Shown piece by piece: positions 1 through 8,799 of a stretch of 64,000 nucleotides of DNA; position 1 is the stretch's first letter, and each line of letters starts with the position of its first letter. Location: assembly GCA_041393395.1 (NCBI GenBank), contig JAWKKG010000004.1:558001-622000 (forward strand), given 5' to 3'. Under the pieces are notes generated by a model. That model did no database searches and was not told the DNA's origin. It saw only the letters and a program-made list of their open reading frames with translations. This DNA is from JAGQIB01 sp041393395 (GTDB lineage Bacteria; ARS69). Both the position numbers and the translations under genes were made by a program.

Positions 1-1
1 C

Positions 2-1069
2 GAGACCCGGCGCATCACGGAACAGATCGTTCACGAAGCGTACCAGGACCTCGGGGAAGTCACGCAGGCGGTCATGCCCGGAGCTCCGGGACGGATCACG
101 CGCGAGCCGCGACGTCGCCAACGGGTGGCGCGTACGGATTCCTCCCCGGCCACGTCGCACCCCGAGCCGCCGGTCGAGAAGCGACCCGAAGCGCGGGCCG
201 CGGAGATCGTTCCCGCGCCGCTCCCGGCGCCGACGCCTCCGCCGTCCGAACGACCCGTGTCCTCGGCGGAGATTCGACCGCTCCCGCGTCGTCCCGCTTC
301 CGGCGGTCCGGCTCGAGCCGAGGCCGTGGAGGCCCTGCGCGCACCAGTCGAGGTGCCGGAATCGACGGGCAACGTCGCGCCGTTCCCCGCGCCACGTGTG
401 GTGGAGCCGATGGTCGAGTCCGCGCGCCCCACCGCGCCGCCGACGCCGGCGGTCGAGTCGCGCGGTCCGCGGCGCTTGCGTCCCTTGCGGGGACGTCTCG
501 GTCGGGAACGTCGCACGGCGGCCGCCGGGTTGCTCGCCGTCGTCGCGCTGGCGACGGTGTCGCTCGGCGCGCGGACCCTCTTCTCCACGAGGGAGCTGGA
601 GGCGCCGCCGAAGGTGCCGGCGTCCGCGTCGTCGGACGTCGAGACGAGCTCGCTTCCGGCCGAGACGGAAGGCGTCGCGGCGGGCGCCGTTTCGCCCGCG
701 CCGGTCGGCGCTGCGACGTCGCCCGCGCCGGCCGAGGAAACTTCCGCCACGCCCGACGCGTCGCGGCCGGTGGAACCGGGCGCTGCGTCGCCTTCGGTTT
801 CCGGCGAGCCCGGGGAGCGGTACTCGATCCAGGTCGCCTCGTTCCGCACGGAGGACCGGGCCGCCGCACTCGCGCACGATCTGCAGGATCAGACCGGAGA
901 GCCCGCCCGCATCTCGCCCGTGAACGGGGAGTCGGGTCTGTGGTACCGCGTCCTGCTCGGTGAGTACTCGTCGAAGGAAGAGGTCTCCCGGCGCATGGAG
1001 CAGATTCGCTCGACGCACGACTTCGGTTTCGTGCGCCGGGTGACGCTCGAACCGGAAGGCGGTCGATGA
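2..1069 (+). CDS. ExeA-like AAA+ ATPase C-terminus with transmembrane segment and SPOR domain (5' partial)
   Basis: The frame is open from the first base of the window, so the gene begins upstream. The first ~24 codons (ending near base 73) read like the C-terminal helix of an ExeA/GspA-type AAA+ ATPase (TRRITEQIVHEAYQDLG). A long Pro/Ala/Glu-rich linker follows, then one hydrophobic segment at about bases 518-580, a second low-complexity linker, and a SPOR domain at about bases 820-1050 (YSIQVASF...WYRVLLGEY). SPOR domains bind denuded septal peptidoglycan. The expected topology is a cytoplasmic ATPase, one membrane span and a periplasmic SPOR domain, like an ExeA-DamX fusion. Its stop overlaps the next start (ATGA), so it belongs to the EPS operon. 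The ATPase identity is inferred from a short remnant; the SPOR domain is clear. Confidence 0.65.
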   Translation, partial: ETRRITEQIVHEAYQDLGEVTQAVMPGAPGRITREPRRRQRVARTDSSPATSHPEPPVEKRPEARAAEIVPAPLPAPTPPPSERPVSSAEIRPLPRRPASGGPARAEAVEALRAPVEVPESTGNVAPFPAPRVVEPMVESARPTAPPTPAVESRGPRRLRPLRGRLGRERRTAAAGLLAVVALATVSLGARTLFSTRELEAPPKVPASASSDVETSSLPAETEGVAAGAVSPAPVGAATSPAPAEETSATPDASRPVEPGAASPSVSGEPGERYSIQVASFRTEDRAAALAHDLQDQTGEPARISPVNGESGLWYRVLLGEYSSKEEVSRRMEQIRSTHDFGFVRRVTLEPEGGR

Positions 1070-1818
1070 GCAAGATCCGCGATGCGATGCGCAAGCAGCA
1101 AGACGGGGACGCCTGGCGGCCTGAACCGACGCCGGAACCGCGCCCCGAGAACCGCGACGCGGAGCGGCCCCGGCTGACGCTCCCTGCCACGTCGCCCGAT
1201 GTGCTCGCGTACTACGAGGCGGTGGGCAAGCAGATCGAGGTTTCCCTCGGCGCGACGTCGACCCGCGTGCTGACGTTCACGGGCGCCGTCGGCGGCGAGG
1301 GGAGTTCGACCGTGGTGGCGCAGTACGCGGAGATGCTCTCCCGACGCGGGGAGCGCGTCCTGCTCGTGGACGGCAATCCGCGGCATCCGTCGCAGCACCA
1401 GCTGTTCGGTGTGCCGGACTCTCCGGGTCTCGCGGAGTGGGTTTCCGGCGTGGCCGATCCGGCGTCGGTCGTGCATCTCTCGGGTTTCCCGAACCTGGAT
1501 GTCGTGCCTCTCGGCCGTTGCGCCGATCGGTCCGAAGCGGAGCGTATCTCCGAGTCGCTGGGCGAGTTCCAGGCGGAGTTCGCGGCCTCCTACGACTACG
1601 TCCTGGTGGACGCGGACTTCGTCGGCTCGCCGTTCTCGTCGGGCGCCGCGATCCACGGGTCCGACGGTGTCGTGCTCGTTCTCCGGGCGGGTCGCACGAA
1701 CCGGCAGATCGCCAGCCGCGCGCTGGACACCGTTCGTCAGATCGGCGGCAACGTTCTCGGCGTCATCCTCAATCGCCGGGAGTTTCCGATCCCGGACTTC
1801 ATCTATCGGCACCTCTGA
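1066..1818 (+). CDS. CpsD/CapB-like (BY-kinase family) protein with degenerate P-loop
   Basis: This 250-residue protein resembles the cytoplasmic kinase half of bacterial tyrosine kinases that control EPS chain length. It shows the nucleotide-binding fold: a Walker A region (TGAVGGEGSSTVVAQ), a Walker A' region (VLLVDGNPRHP) and a Walker B-like strand (DYVLVDADF). It ends in NRREFPIPDFIYRHL, the tail type seen in EPS-linked members. The P-loop lysine expected in GEGKST is a serine here, and there is no C-terminal tyrosine cluster, so kinase activity is doubtful. A regulatory or scaffold role is more likely. It overlaps the upstream gene by 4 nt and is followed 15 nt later by a glycosyltransferase gene. 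Confidence 0.75.
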   Translation: MSKIRDAMRKQQDGDAWRPEPTPEPRPENRDAERPRLTLPATSPDVLAYYEAVGKQIEVSLGATSTRVLTFTGAVGGEGSSTVVAQYAEMLSRRGERVLLVDGNPRHPSQHQLFGVPDSPGLAEWVSGVADPASVVHLSGFPNLDVVPLGRCADRSEAERISESLGEFQAEFAASYDYVLVDADFVGSPFSSGAAIHGSDGVVLVLRAGRTNRQIASRALDTVRQIGGNVLGVILNRREFPIPDFIYRHL

Positions 1819-1832
1819 TCTTCGGGAATCGC

Positions 1833-3341
1833 ATGACGGAGCAGCGTACTCGACTCGTTTGGCTCCTCGGCTGCCTCGGTCTCGGAACGGCCTTGCGTCT
1901 CTACCGTCTCGGCCACCAGCCGCTGTGGATCGACGAGCTCATCAGTCTCCAGCTCGCCACCTGGGCGCAGGGCGCGGAGTTCTGGCGGGGCCTCCTGATC
2001 GACATCCACGGCCCCTTCAACTCGCTGCTCCTGCACGGGTGGTCCCGTCTGGGCCAGAGCGAGTCCTGGCTGCGGCTCCTCTACGTCATTCCCTCGGTGG
2101 CCACCGTTCCGCTGTTCGGGAAGTTCGCGGGGGACCTGTTCCGGAGTGAGCGCATCGGCCGGGTGGCGATGCTGGCGGGAGCGGTCGCGCCGTTTCACGT
2201 GTGGTACGCGCAGGAGATTCGCAGCTACGCCTGGGCGATGCTCTGGATCACCGCGGCGCTCGTGCTGTTCCTGCGGATCCTCGACGACCGCGCGACCCGT
2301 CGCACGTGGTTCGGGCTCGGGGGCTTGCTCGCGCTCGGTCTGCTCACGAACTTCAGTGCCGTCTTCCTCGTCATCGCCCTGAGCGTGGTCGTGCTGGCCA
2401 CCCGGCGACGGCTCCTCGGACGCTGGATCCTGCTGGTGGGGGCCGCCGGCCTCGTGTTCCTGCCGTGGTTCGTGGACTGGTACCAGCGGATCGGGGGGGA
2501 ACGCCTGTTCGTCGAGGCTCCGTCTCCGGTGGGCATGCCCCTCCGCGAGGACTCCGGGTTCTCGCCGCTGGAGATCCCCTACGTGCCGTGGTCCTTCGCG
2601 TTCGGCTACTCACTGGGCCCGCCGCTTCGGGACCTTCATCTCGACCGAAGCGTCGAAGCGCTGATGCCGTACCTCCCGGTGCTGCTCGTGGGCGCGCTCG
2701 CGATCACGATGTCGGTGATCCAGGGGTTTCGCGCGGCGGCGACCCGCGGACGGCTCGCGTTGCTGCTGACCTACTCGCTCGTCCCGCTTGGCCTCGCGAT
2801 CCTCCTCGCGTCCCGCGAGATCAAGACGTTTCACCCGCGGTACCTGGTCGTGCTGTTCCCGGTGTTCCTCGCCTTGCTCGCCGCGGCCTGGGAACGCGGC
2901 GGGCGAATGGGCCGGATCGCGCTCGGCGCCGTCCTCGTGCTCGCGCTCGTCTCACTCGGCCAGAATTACTGGGATCCGGCCTACGCGAAGGAGGACAGCC
3001 GCGCGGCCGCGAACCTGATCCTGGAGGAGGGTCGTCCGGACGACACGGTCGTGGTCATCTATTCCTTCCGACCCTTCCGCTGGTACTACGCGGATCGAGG
3101 GCACGGGCCGGCGCGTCTGCTGCACGCCCACAAGCGGTTCCTCCGGACCGACGACGAGCTCCGCGCCCACGTCGCCGAGGCGAGCGACGGGTCGCCTCGC
3201 GTGTGGCTCGTCCTCTCGCGCTGGTGGGACGTGGCGCCGGAAGAGAGGATCCGACGGATCTTCGAGGAGTCGCTCACGGAGGAGCAGCGCTGGTCGTTCC
3301 CGGGCGTGAAGGTGACGCTGTACGAAGGGAGTGCAGCGTGA
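1833..3341 (+). CDS. GT-C membrane glycosyltransferase (ArnT/PMT, GT39-like)
   Basis: A 502-residue polytopic membrane protein. The N-terminal helix is followed by LWIDELISLQ, whose Asp-Glu pair in the first periplasmic loop is the catalytic signature of GT-C enzymes of the ArnT/PMT type. The HGPFNSLLLHGW segment matches the usual position of the PPLYYLLL-like motif. About ten further hydrophobic helices precede a soluble C-terminal region of roughly 130 residues. Such enzymes use polyprenyl-phosphate sugars on the periplasmic face. The ATG at 1833 is chosen because the open frame further upstream overlaps the preceding gene and is not protein-like. The acceptor is unknown; location in the EPS operon suggests polymer decoration. 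Confidence 0.75.
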   Translation: MTEQRTRLVWLLGCLGLGTALRLYRLGHQPLWIDELISLQLATWAQGAEFWRGLLIDIHGPFNSLLLHGWSRLGQSESWLRLLYVIPSVATVPLFGKFAGDLFRSERIGRVAMLAGAVAPFHVWYAQEIRSYAWAMLWITAALVLFLRILDDRATRRTWFGLGGLLALGLLTNFSAVFLVIALSVVVLATRRRLLGRWILLVGAAGLVFLPWFVDWYQRIGGERLFVEAPSPVGMPLREDSGFSPLEIPYVPWSFAFGYSLGPPLRDLHLDRSVEALMPYLPVLLVGALAITMSVIQGFRAAATRGRLALLLTYSLVPLGLAILLASREIKTFHPRYLVVLFPVFLALLAAAWERGGRMGRIALGAVLVLALVSLGQNYWDPAYAKEDSRAAANLILEEGRPDDTVVVIYSFRPFRWYYADRGHGPARLLHAHKRFLRTDDELRAHVAEASDGSPRVWLVLSRWWDVAPEERIRRIFEESLTEEQRWSFPGVKVTLYEGSAA

Positions 3342-4894
3342 GCTTCGACCTCGGACGTCTCGATCCCTCCACTCGGCCGGCGTCGATCGAGCTCACGCCG
3401 CTCACGCGGTTCGTTCTCATCGTGTTGATGCTCGGGATGTGCGTCTACATGGGCGCCATGTTCGACGTGACCATGCTGGTGATGGCGCTCGGCCTGTTCA
3501 ACGTCGGCGTCGTGGTGTTCCTGCTCCTGCGCAAGGACATCACGTGGGGCTTCCTGTTCTACCTGATCACCGTGATCTTCTTCCAGACCGGCTTCTGGAT
3601 CCGGTTGCCGGGTTTTCCGGATCTGTATCCGGCCCGCATCGTGTCGATGCTGCTCTTTCTCGTGTTCTTCATCCAGATCATGCTGGGCACGCGTCAGGTT
3701 CCGAAGCTCGGTCCCATCGAGAAGACCATGATCTTCTTCATGGTGGTCATGTTCATCTCCATCGTCACGTCGGGGCAGAAACCCCGCTGGTTGCTCATCA
3801 TGCGCGGGTACATCTATCCCTTCATGTTCTTCTACTTCGCGCGCGCGGTCGTGAACCGGATCGAACAGATCCGCATCGTGCTGTGGTTCCTCGCGATTCT
3901 CGGCATCTACTTCGCGGTCATGGGGATCTTCGAGAAGATGAAGTGGTACGGGCTCGTGTGGCCGCGGTTCATCGTCGACCCGACGCTGCGCGACCACGGC
4001 CTCACGCGGCTCGGATTCCGTGTCCGTGGAATCTTCCTGCAGCCCGCCGTGCTCGGCACGGTGATGACCATGGGGTTCTTTCCCGCGTGGCACTACATGT
4101 CGCACCTCCGCGGGATCCCGCCGGTCATCGTTCGCCTCATCCTGATCGTGACGACGCCCGCGACGATCTTCTTCACGCAGACGCGCTCCTGCTACGTGGG
4201 ATTCCTGGCGGCGCTGCTGGTGGTGGCGGGGTGGAGCCGACGGATGCGGCCGATGGCGGTCGGCGTGATCCTCGCCGGCATGGTCGGCGTGTTCCTGAAC
4301 TGGGGGAACCTGTCCTCGGAGGATCGCGAGAAGGGAGGGCTCGGACAGCTCAACACGATCCACTACCGGGTCAGCCTCGCCCTCGAGGCGCTGGAGATGT
4401 TCGTCGACCACCCGTTCTTCGGCGTCGGCTTCATGAACATGGAAGAGGCGATCATCCAGTACCGGCGTCCCCGCGACGTGCCCATCTTCGGGCACATCGA
4501 CCTCGGCACCGGACACGCGGCCGTCTCCCACAACATCCTGATCACGGTGCTGGCCGAGCAGGGGATCCTCGGCCTCGCGCCGTACGTGCTGATCTATTTC
4601 CTGCTGATCCGCGCCGCGCAGTCGGCCTACCGGAGTCTCCCGGCCCGCGGGGTGATGTCGCGGGAGTACGTCGTCTGCGTGATGGCGGCGTTCATGGCGT
4701 ACTTCGTGAACGCCATGGCGCTGGAGATGCGCTACTTCGAGTACGTGAACGTGCTGTTCTTCTTCCTGCTGGGGTCCCTGCTCGGGGTCTCGGACCGGCT
4801 GGAGCAGGATCAGGCGGCGGCCGTGGAAGCCGCCGGGGAGGCGGTCGCGACCCCGGTGGTCCCGCGGCTCGCGATCCGGAGGGCGGGGGCATGA
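3338..4894 (+). CDS. O-antigen ligase/polymerase family membrane protein (Wzy/WaaL-like)
   Basis: A 518-residue protein with about 11-12 hydrophobic segments. It has the features of the O-antigen ligase family: FFTQTRSCYVGFLAALLVV in a membrane helix, then a large periplasmic loop with HYRVSLALEAL, HPFFGVGF and SHNILITVLAEQGILGL. In this family the Arg and His residues of that loop are needed for glycan transfer or polymerisation. The GTG start at 3338 overlaps the previous stop (GTGA) and sits behind GAAGGGAG. In an EPS operon with its own initiating transferase and flippase-type genes nearby, repeat-unit polymerase (Wzy) is more likely than lipid A ligase, but sequence alone does not separate these. 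Confidence 0.75.
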   Translation: MSFDLGRLDPSTRPASIELTPLTRFVLIVLMLGMCVYMGAMFDVTMLVMALGLFNVGVVVFLLLRKDITWGFLFYLITVIFFQTGFWIRLPGFPDLYPARIVSMLLFLVFFIQIMLGTRQVPKLGPIEKTMIFFMVVMFISIVTSGQKPRWLLIMRGYIYPFMFFYFARAVVNRIEQIRIVLWFLAILGIYFAVMGIFEKMKWYGLVWPRFIVDPTLRDHGLTRLGFRVRGIFLQPAVLGTVMTMGFFPAWHYMSHLRGIPPVIVRLILIVTTPATIFFTQTRSCYVGFLAALLVVAGWSRRMRPMAVGVILAGMVGVFLNWGNLSSEDREKGGLGQLNTIHYRVSLALEALEMFVDHPFFGVGFMNMEEAIIQYRRPRDVPIFGHIDLGTGHAAVSHNILITVLAEQGILGLAPYVLIYFLLIRAAQSAYRSLPARGVMSREYVVCVMAAFMAYFVNAMALEMRYFEYVNVLFFFLLGSLLGVSDRLEQDQAAAVEAAGEAVATPVVPRLAIRRAGA

Positions 4895-5063
4895 GCGGCC
4901 AGACCCGAGAACGGGCCCCGCGGGGGCCGGAGAGGGCCGGAAGGGCTTGCGGGCGGGGCGCGCCGGCTGCGGCCCCCGGGTTCGAAGAACATGGATCGAA
5001 ACGTCGCAATCCCGTAGAATTACAAGCGGTTGCGTCCGCATCCCCCCGAACGGACGGAAGGTC

Positions 5064-6590
5064 GTGAGCGCTCTGGAGCCGATCAACGGATCGTCCGCAC
5101 CGAACGGTCGTACGCCGCGTCCTCGCGGGCGGCCGACCGAATTGCAGCTCGTGATCGTCGCGATGACGCTGGACGCCGTCGCGTTGTTCGGCGGATTTCT
5201 CGGAGGTCACTGGGTCAGATTTTCTACGGGGCTCTTCCAGGGGCCGCCGGAGTTCCTGCGTCTCGAGCATCTCTCGACGCTCGTCCTGCTGCTGCCGCTG
5301 TGGATCGTGATCCACGGCGTCAACGGACTCTACCGACCCCGCGTGATGGAGACGCTCCTCGATCAGGCGGCCGGCCTGATCAAGGCCGTCAGTCTCGGCT
5401 GCCTGGTGGTGCTGGCGCTCGGATTCCTCACCCGCACGGACTACTTCTTCGAGAAGCGACTCGTTCTCCTGTTCGCGTTCGCCTTCACGCTGGTCCTGGA
5501 GCTGCTCGGTCGTTTCTTCCTGCTGCGCGCGCTGTGGCTGCGCCGGATCGCCGGTGCGCGACGTCGTCAGCGGATCGTGATCGTGGGGGCCGGCGTGGAG
5601 GGCACCCGCTTCCTGACCCGGGTCCGCACGAACGGCGCCCTGAACTACGAGGTCGTGGCGTTCGTGGACGACGACGAGCAGAAGGTCGGGACGTCGGTCG
5701 GCGACGTGAAGGTGGTCGGAGTCGTGGATACTCTGCCCGAGGTCGTCCGCAGCTTCCAGGCCGACCAGGTCTTCGTGGCGATCCCGAGTCTCGGCCAGGA
5801 AGGCACTCTCGCCATGATGTCGCGTTGCATGCGGGCGGGGTTGCCGGTCCGGCTCGTGAGCGACATCTTGCACCTGATCGTGGCCGACACGGCGGTCGAA
5901 ACCATCGACGGCGTACCGACCTACGACATCCGTTCGGAAGGTGCGCCGCAGCTCGGGTTACTGATCAAGCGGCTGTTCGACCTTTCCGTCGCTTCGCTCC
6001 TGATGCTCCTGTTCTTCCCCCTGTTCCTGTTCATCGCGCTCCTGATCAAGATCTTCTCGCCGGGGCCGGTGCTGTTCCGCCAGGTCCGCGCAGGGCAGTT
6101 CGGGCGCGAATTCACGATGTGCAAGTTCCGGACGATGAAGCTCGAGACCGACGACTCGATCCATCGCGAGTACGCCACGAACTTCATCGCGGGGAAGCCG
6201 CTGGATTTCGAGGACCAGAAGAAGGACAAGAGCCAGGTCTTCAAGATGACGAAGGATCCGCGGATCACTCCGGTGGGCGCGATCCTTCGCCGGACCAGTC
6301 TGGACGAGCTGCCCCAGCTCCTGAACGTCCTCAAGGGCGACATGAGCATCGTGGGGCCGCGTCCCCCGATCTTCTACGAGCTGAATCACTACAAGGAGTG
6401 GCACAAGAAGCGGCTTCGGGCGAAACCCGGATTGACCGGTCTCTGGCAGGTGAGTGGCCGGTCGACGGTACCGTTCGACGAGATGGTCCTCCTGGACCTG
6501 TACTACATCGATCACTGGTCCCTGAAGACCGATCTCGAGATCCTTTTCCGTACGATCCCCGTCGTGTTTTCCGGCGAAGGCGCGTACTGA
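5064..6590 (+). CDS. Polyprenyl glycosylphosphotransferase initiating EPS synthesis (WbaP/WcaJ-like)
   Basis: This 508-residue protein has the full architecture of the family. There are about four N-terminal helices, then a Rossmann-like CoA-binding domain (RIVIVGAGVEGTRF, near residue 170). Another helix precedes the bacterial sugar-transferase domain, with FRQVRAGQFGREFTMCKFRT, RITPVGAILRRTSLDELPQL, MSIVGPRPP and KPGLTGLWQVSGRS. It should transfer a sugar-1-phosphate from a UDP-sugar to undecaprenyl phosphate on the inner membrane. The insertion around EDQKKDKSQVFKM is common in EPS-type members. The GTG at 5064 follows GGAAGG. A 169-nt gap separates it from the polymerase gene, so it may have its own promoter. 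Confidence 0.9.
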   Translation: MSALEPINGSSAPNGRTPRPRGRPTELQLVIVAMTLDAVALFGGFLGGHWVRFSTGLFQGPPEFLRLEHLSTLVLLLPLWIVIHGVNGLYRPRVMETLLDQAAGLIKAVSLGCLVVLALGFLTRTDYFFEKRLVLLFAFAFTLVLELLGRFFLLRALWLRRIAGARRRQRIVIVGAGVEGTRFLTRVRTNGALNYEVVAFVDDDEQKVGTSVGDVKVVGVVDTLPEVVRSFQADQVFVAIPSLGQEGTLAMMSRCMRAGLPVRLVSDILHLIVADTAVETIDGVPTYDIRSEGAPQLGLLIKRLFDLSVASLLMLLFFPLFLFIALLIKIFSPGPVLFRQVRAGQFGREFTMCKFRTMKLETDDSIHREYATNFIAGKPLDFEDQKKDKSQVFKMTKDPRITPVGAILRRTSLDELPQLLNVLKGDMSIVGPRPPIFYELNHYKEWHKKRLRAKPGLTGLWQVSGRSTVPFDEMVLLDLYYIDHWSLKTDLEILFRTIPVVFSGEGAY

Positions 6591-6618
6591 CCCCGTCCCG
6601 TCACCAAGGAGCCTTCTC

Positions 6619-7665
6619 TTGATCACAGTCGCCGTCATCGGTTGCGGATACTGGGGTCCGAACCTAATCCGGAACTTCGTCCAGTTCCCGGGCGTGCGGA
6701 TGAAGACCGCGGTGGATCTGAACCTGGAGCGCCTCCGTCACATCGCGCAGCTCTACCCGGGCGTGCACACGACCACGCAGGCCGACGACGTCTTCCAGGA
6801 CCCGGAGATCGACGCGATCATGATCGCGACGCCCGTGACCACGCACCACCCGCTGGCGCGCAAGGGACTCATGGCGGGCAAGCACATCCTCGTGGAAAAG
6901 CCGATGGCCGCGAGCACCGCGGAGGCCCAGGAACTGGTCCAGCTCGCGACCGATCGGGATCTCGTGCTCATGGCGGGGCACACGTTCCTGTACACGGCGG
7001 CCGTGAACAAGATCAAGGAGCTGATCTCGTCCGGCGAGCTCGGCCACATCTACTACATCAGCACCACACGCGTGAACCTCGGCCTGTTCCAGGAGGACAT
7101 CAACGTCGTGTGGGATCTCGCGCCGCACGACATCTCCATCCTGAACTACGTCCTGGGATCGGAACCGGAGACGGTCGCGGCCCAGGGCCAGGCGTACATC
7201 CAGTCGGATATCGAGGACGTCGCGTTCCTGCATCTCACGTATCCGGGCGACATCATCGCCCACACCCACGTGTCCTGGCTGAATCCGGACAAGATCCGGC
7301 GGATCACGGTCGTCGGCAGCAAGAAGATGCTCGTGTACGACGACGTCTCGACCACCGAGAAGATCCGGGTCTACGACAAGGGCGTGACCGTTCAGCCGCA
7401 CTACGACACGTTCGGCGAGTTCCAGTTGTCGTACCGGTTCGGCGACATCTACACGCCGCGACTGGACGACAACGAGCCGCTGAAGAACGAGTGTCAGCAC
7501 TTCGTCCACTGCATCCAGCGGGGCGAGCGTGCTCGCTCCGACGGGCACTCCGGACTCGCGGTGGTGCACGTCATCGAGAAGGCTTGCGAGTCGATTCGCC
7601 GGAACGGCGAGCAGTTGCCGCTCCGGTCCACCGGTGAACTCACGAAGCGAGGGGCAGGGCAGTGA
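6619..7665 (+). CDS. Gfo/Idh/MocA family NAD-dependent sugar dehydrogenase
   Basis: The 348-residue protein starts with a Rossmann motif (VIGCGYWGPN). It has the family EKP signature (ILVEKPMA) that places the catalytic Lys near NAD, and DLAPHDISI carries the conserved Asp/His pair of the active site. In surface-polysaccharide clusters, relatives such as WlbA/WbpB oxidise C3 of UDP-N-acetyl-hexuronate-type sugars before transamination. That fits the aminotransferase gene that follows with a 4-nt overlap. The TTG start at 6619 is supported by AAGGAG eight bases upstream. The exact sugar substrate cannot be read from the sequence. Confidence 0.85.
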   Translation: MITVAVIGCGYWGPNLIRNFVQFPGVRMKTAVDLNLERLRHIAQLYPGVHTTTQADDVFQDPEIDAIMIATPVTTHHPLARKGLMAGKHILVEKPMAASTAEAQELVQLATDRDLVLMAGHTFLYTAAVNKIKELISSGELGHIYYISTTRVNLGLFQEDINVVWDLAPHDISILNYVLGSEPETVAAQGQAYIQSDIEDVAFLHLTYPGDIIAHTHVSWLNPDKIRRITVVGSKKMLVYDDVSTTEKIRVYDKGVTVQPHYDTFGEFQLSYRFGDIYTPRLDDNEPLKNECQHFVHCIQRGERARSDGHSGLAVVHVIEKACESIRRNGEQLPLRSTGELTKRGAGQ

Positions 7666-8774
7666 AAGTCCCGTTCAACGACCTGAAGGCTCAGTACCAC
7701 ACGATCAAGCCGGAGATCGACGCCGCCATGGCCGAGGTCCTCGAGAGCACGGCGTTCATCGGCGGCCCCGCGCTGACCCGGTTCGAGGAGAACTTCGCGA
7801 AGTTCTGCGGGGCGGACCACTGCGTCGGCCTCGCGAGCGGGACCGCGGCGCTCCACATCGCATTCGCCGCGCTGGACATCGGGCCCGGCGACGAGGTGAT
7901 CACGTCGCCGTGGACGTTCATCGCGACGGCGGAGGCGATCTCGCAGACCGGCGCGAACGTGAAGTTCGTGGATTGCCGCCTGGAGGATGGGTGTCTGGAT
8001 CCGGCGCAGCTCGAAGCGGCGATCACGCCGCGGACGAAGGCGATCGTTCCGGTGCACATCTACGGACAGCCTGCCGACATGGATCCGATCCTGGAGATCG
8101 CGGGGCGTCACGGCATCCCGGTGGTGGAAGACGCGGCGCAGGCGCACGGCGCGGAGTACAAGGGACGCCGCGTGGGCTCCATGGGGCGGGTCGCGTGCTT
8201 CAGCTTCTATCCGGGAAAGAACCTCGGCGCGTACGGCGACGCCGGCGGGATCGTCACGTCGGATCCGGAGCTGGCCCATCGGATCGCGCTGCTGCGGGAT
8301 CACGGTCGGACGACGAAGTACGAGCACCAGGTCGAGGGTTTCGCCTATCGCCTCGACGGCCTGCAGGCGGCGATCCTCGATGCGAAGCTCAAGCACCTGG
8401 ACGCCTGGACGGAAGCCCGTCGCCGCTTTGCGGCGCAGTACGACGAGCTGCTGGCGGATCTGCCGGACGTGCAGCCGCTGCGCCCCTACGGCAACGTGCG
8501 CCACGTCTACCATCTGTACGTCGTGCGCGTGCCGGAGCGGGAGGCGCTGCTGCCGCTGCTCTCCGAGCGGGGGATCGGCGTCGGCGTGCACTACCCGATC
8601 TCGCTGCACCTGCAGCCGGCCTACGCGCGACTCGGGCTCGGCGAGGGAGCCTTCCCGAACTCGGAGCGTCTCGGCCGCGAGGTGATGTCGCTGCCGCTGT
8701 ACGCGGAGATGGACGAGCGGGCGCCGGAGTACGTGGCGTCGGCGCTGAAGGAACTGGTGGGCGCCGGGGCCTAG
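7662..8774 (+). CDS. DegT/DnrJ/EryC1/StrS family PLP sugar aminotransferase
   Basis: The 370-residue protein has the typical landmarks of nucleotide-sugar aminotransferases. These are the N-terminal FNDLKAQY, GLASGTAALHIAFAAL for phosphate binding, VEDAAQAHGAEYKG with the Asp that contacts the PLP nitrogen, and FSFYPGKNLGAYGDAG with the Schiff-base lysine. It should aminate the 3-keto sugar made by the preceding dehydrogenase, using glutamate. The GTG start overlaps the upstream stop (GTGA). Its stop codon lies at the centre of a long perfect palindrome (8762-8783). The two enzymes together indicate an amino-sugar in the polymer. Confidence 0.9.
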   Translation: MKVPFNDLKAQYHTIKPEIDAAMAEVLESTAFIGGPALTRFEENFAKFCGADHCVGLASGTAALHIAFAALDIGPGDEVITSPWTFIATAEAISQTGANVKFVDCRLEDGCLDPAQLEAAITPRTKAIVPVHIYGQPADMDPILEIAGRHGIPVVEDAAQAHGAEYKGRRVGSMGRVACFSFYPGKNLGAYGDAGGIVTSDPELAHRIALLRDHGRTTKYEHQVEGFAYRLDGLQAAILDAKLKHLDAWTEARRRFAAQYDELLADLPDVQPLRPYGNVRHVYHLYVVRVPEREALLPLLSERGIGVGVHYPISLHLQPAYARLGLGEGAFPNSERLGREVMSLPLYAEMDERAPEYVASALKELVGAGA

Positions 8775-8783
8775 GCCCCGGCG
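8762..8783 (+). repeat. 22-bp perfect palindrome centred on the aminotransferase stop codon
   Basis: CGCCGGGGCC is followed by TA and then its exact reverse complement. The TAG stop of the aminotransferase is in the middle. In RNA it can fold into a very stable stem with a small loop. No U-tract follows, so it is not an ordinary intrinsic terminator. It could protect the upstream mRNA or lower translation of the radical SAM gene that starts 17 nt later. Confidence 0.7.
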
Positions 8784-8799
8784 TGAATCACGGAGGATC

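Noticed and set aside
4990..5025. TAGAAT (5015-5020) as the -10 of a promoter for the glycosylphosphotransferase gene
   Set aside because: The -10 is good, but nothing resembling TTGACA lies 15-19 nt upstream. It stays a possibility only.
3086..5086. Minus-strand open frame opposite the O-antigen ligase-like gene
   Set aside because: Composition dominated by His, Asp, Glu and Arg, which is the complement of hydrophobic codons in a membrane protein gene.
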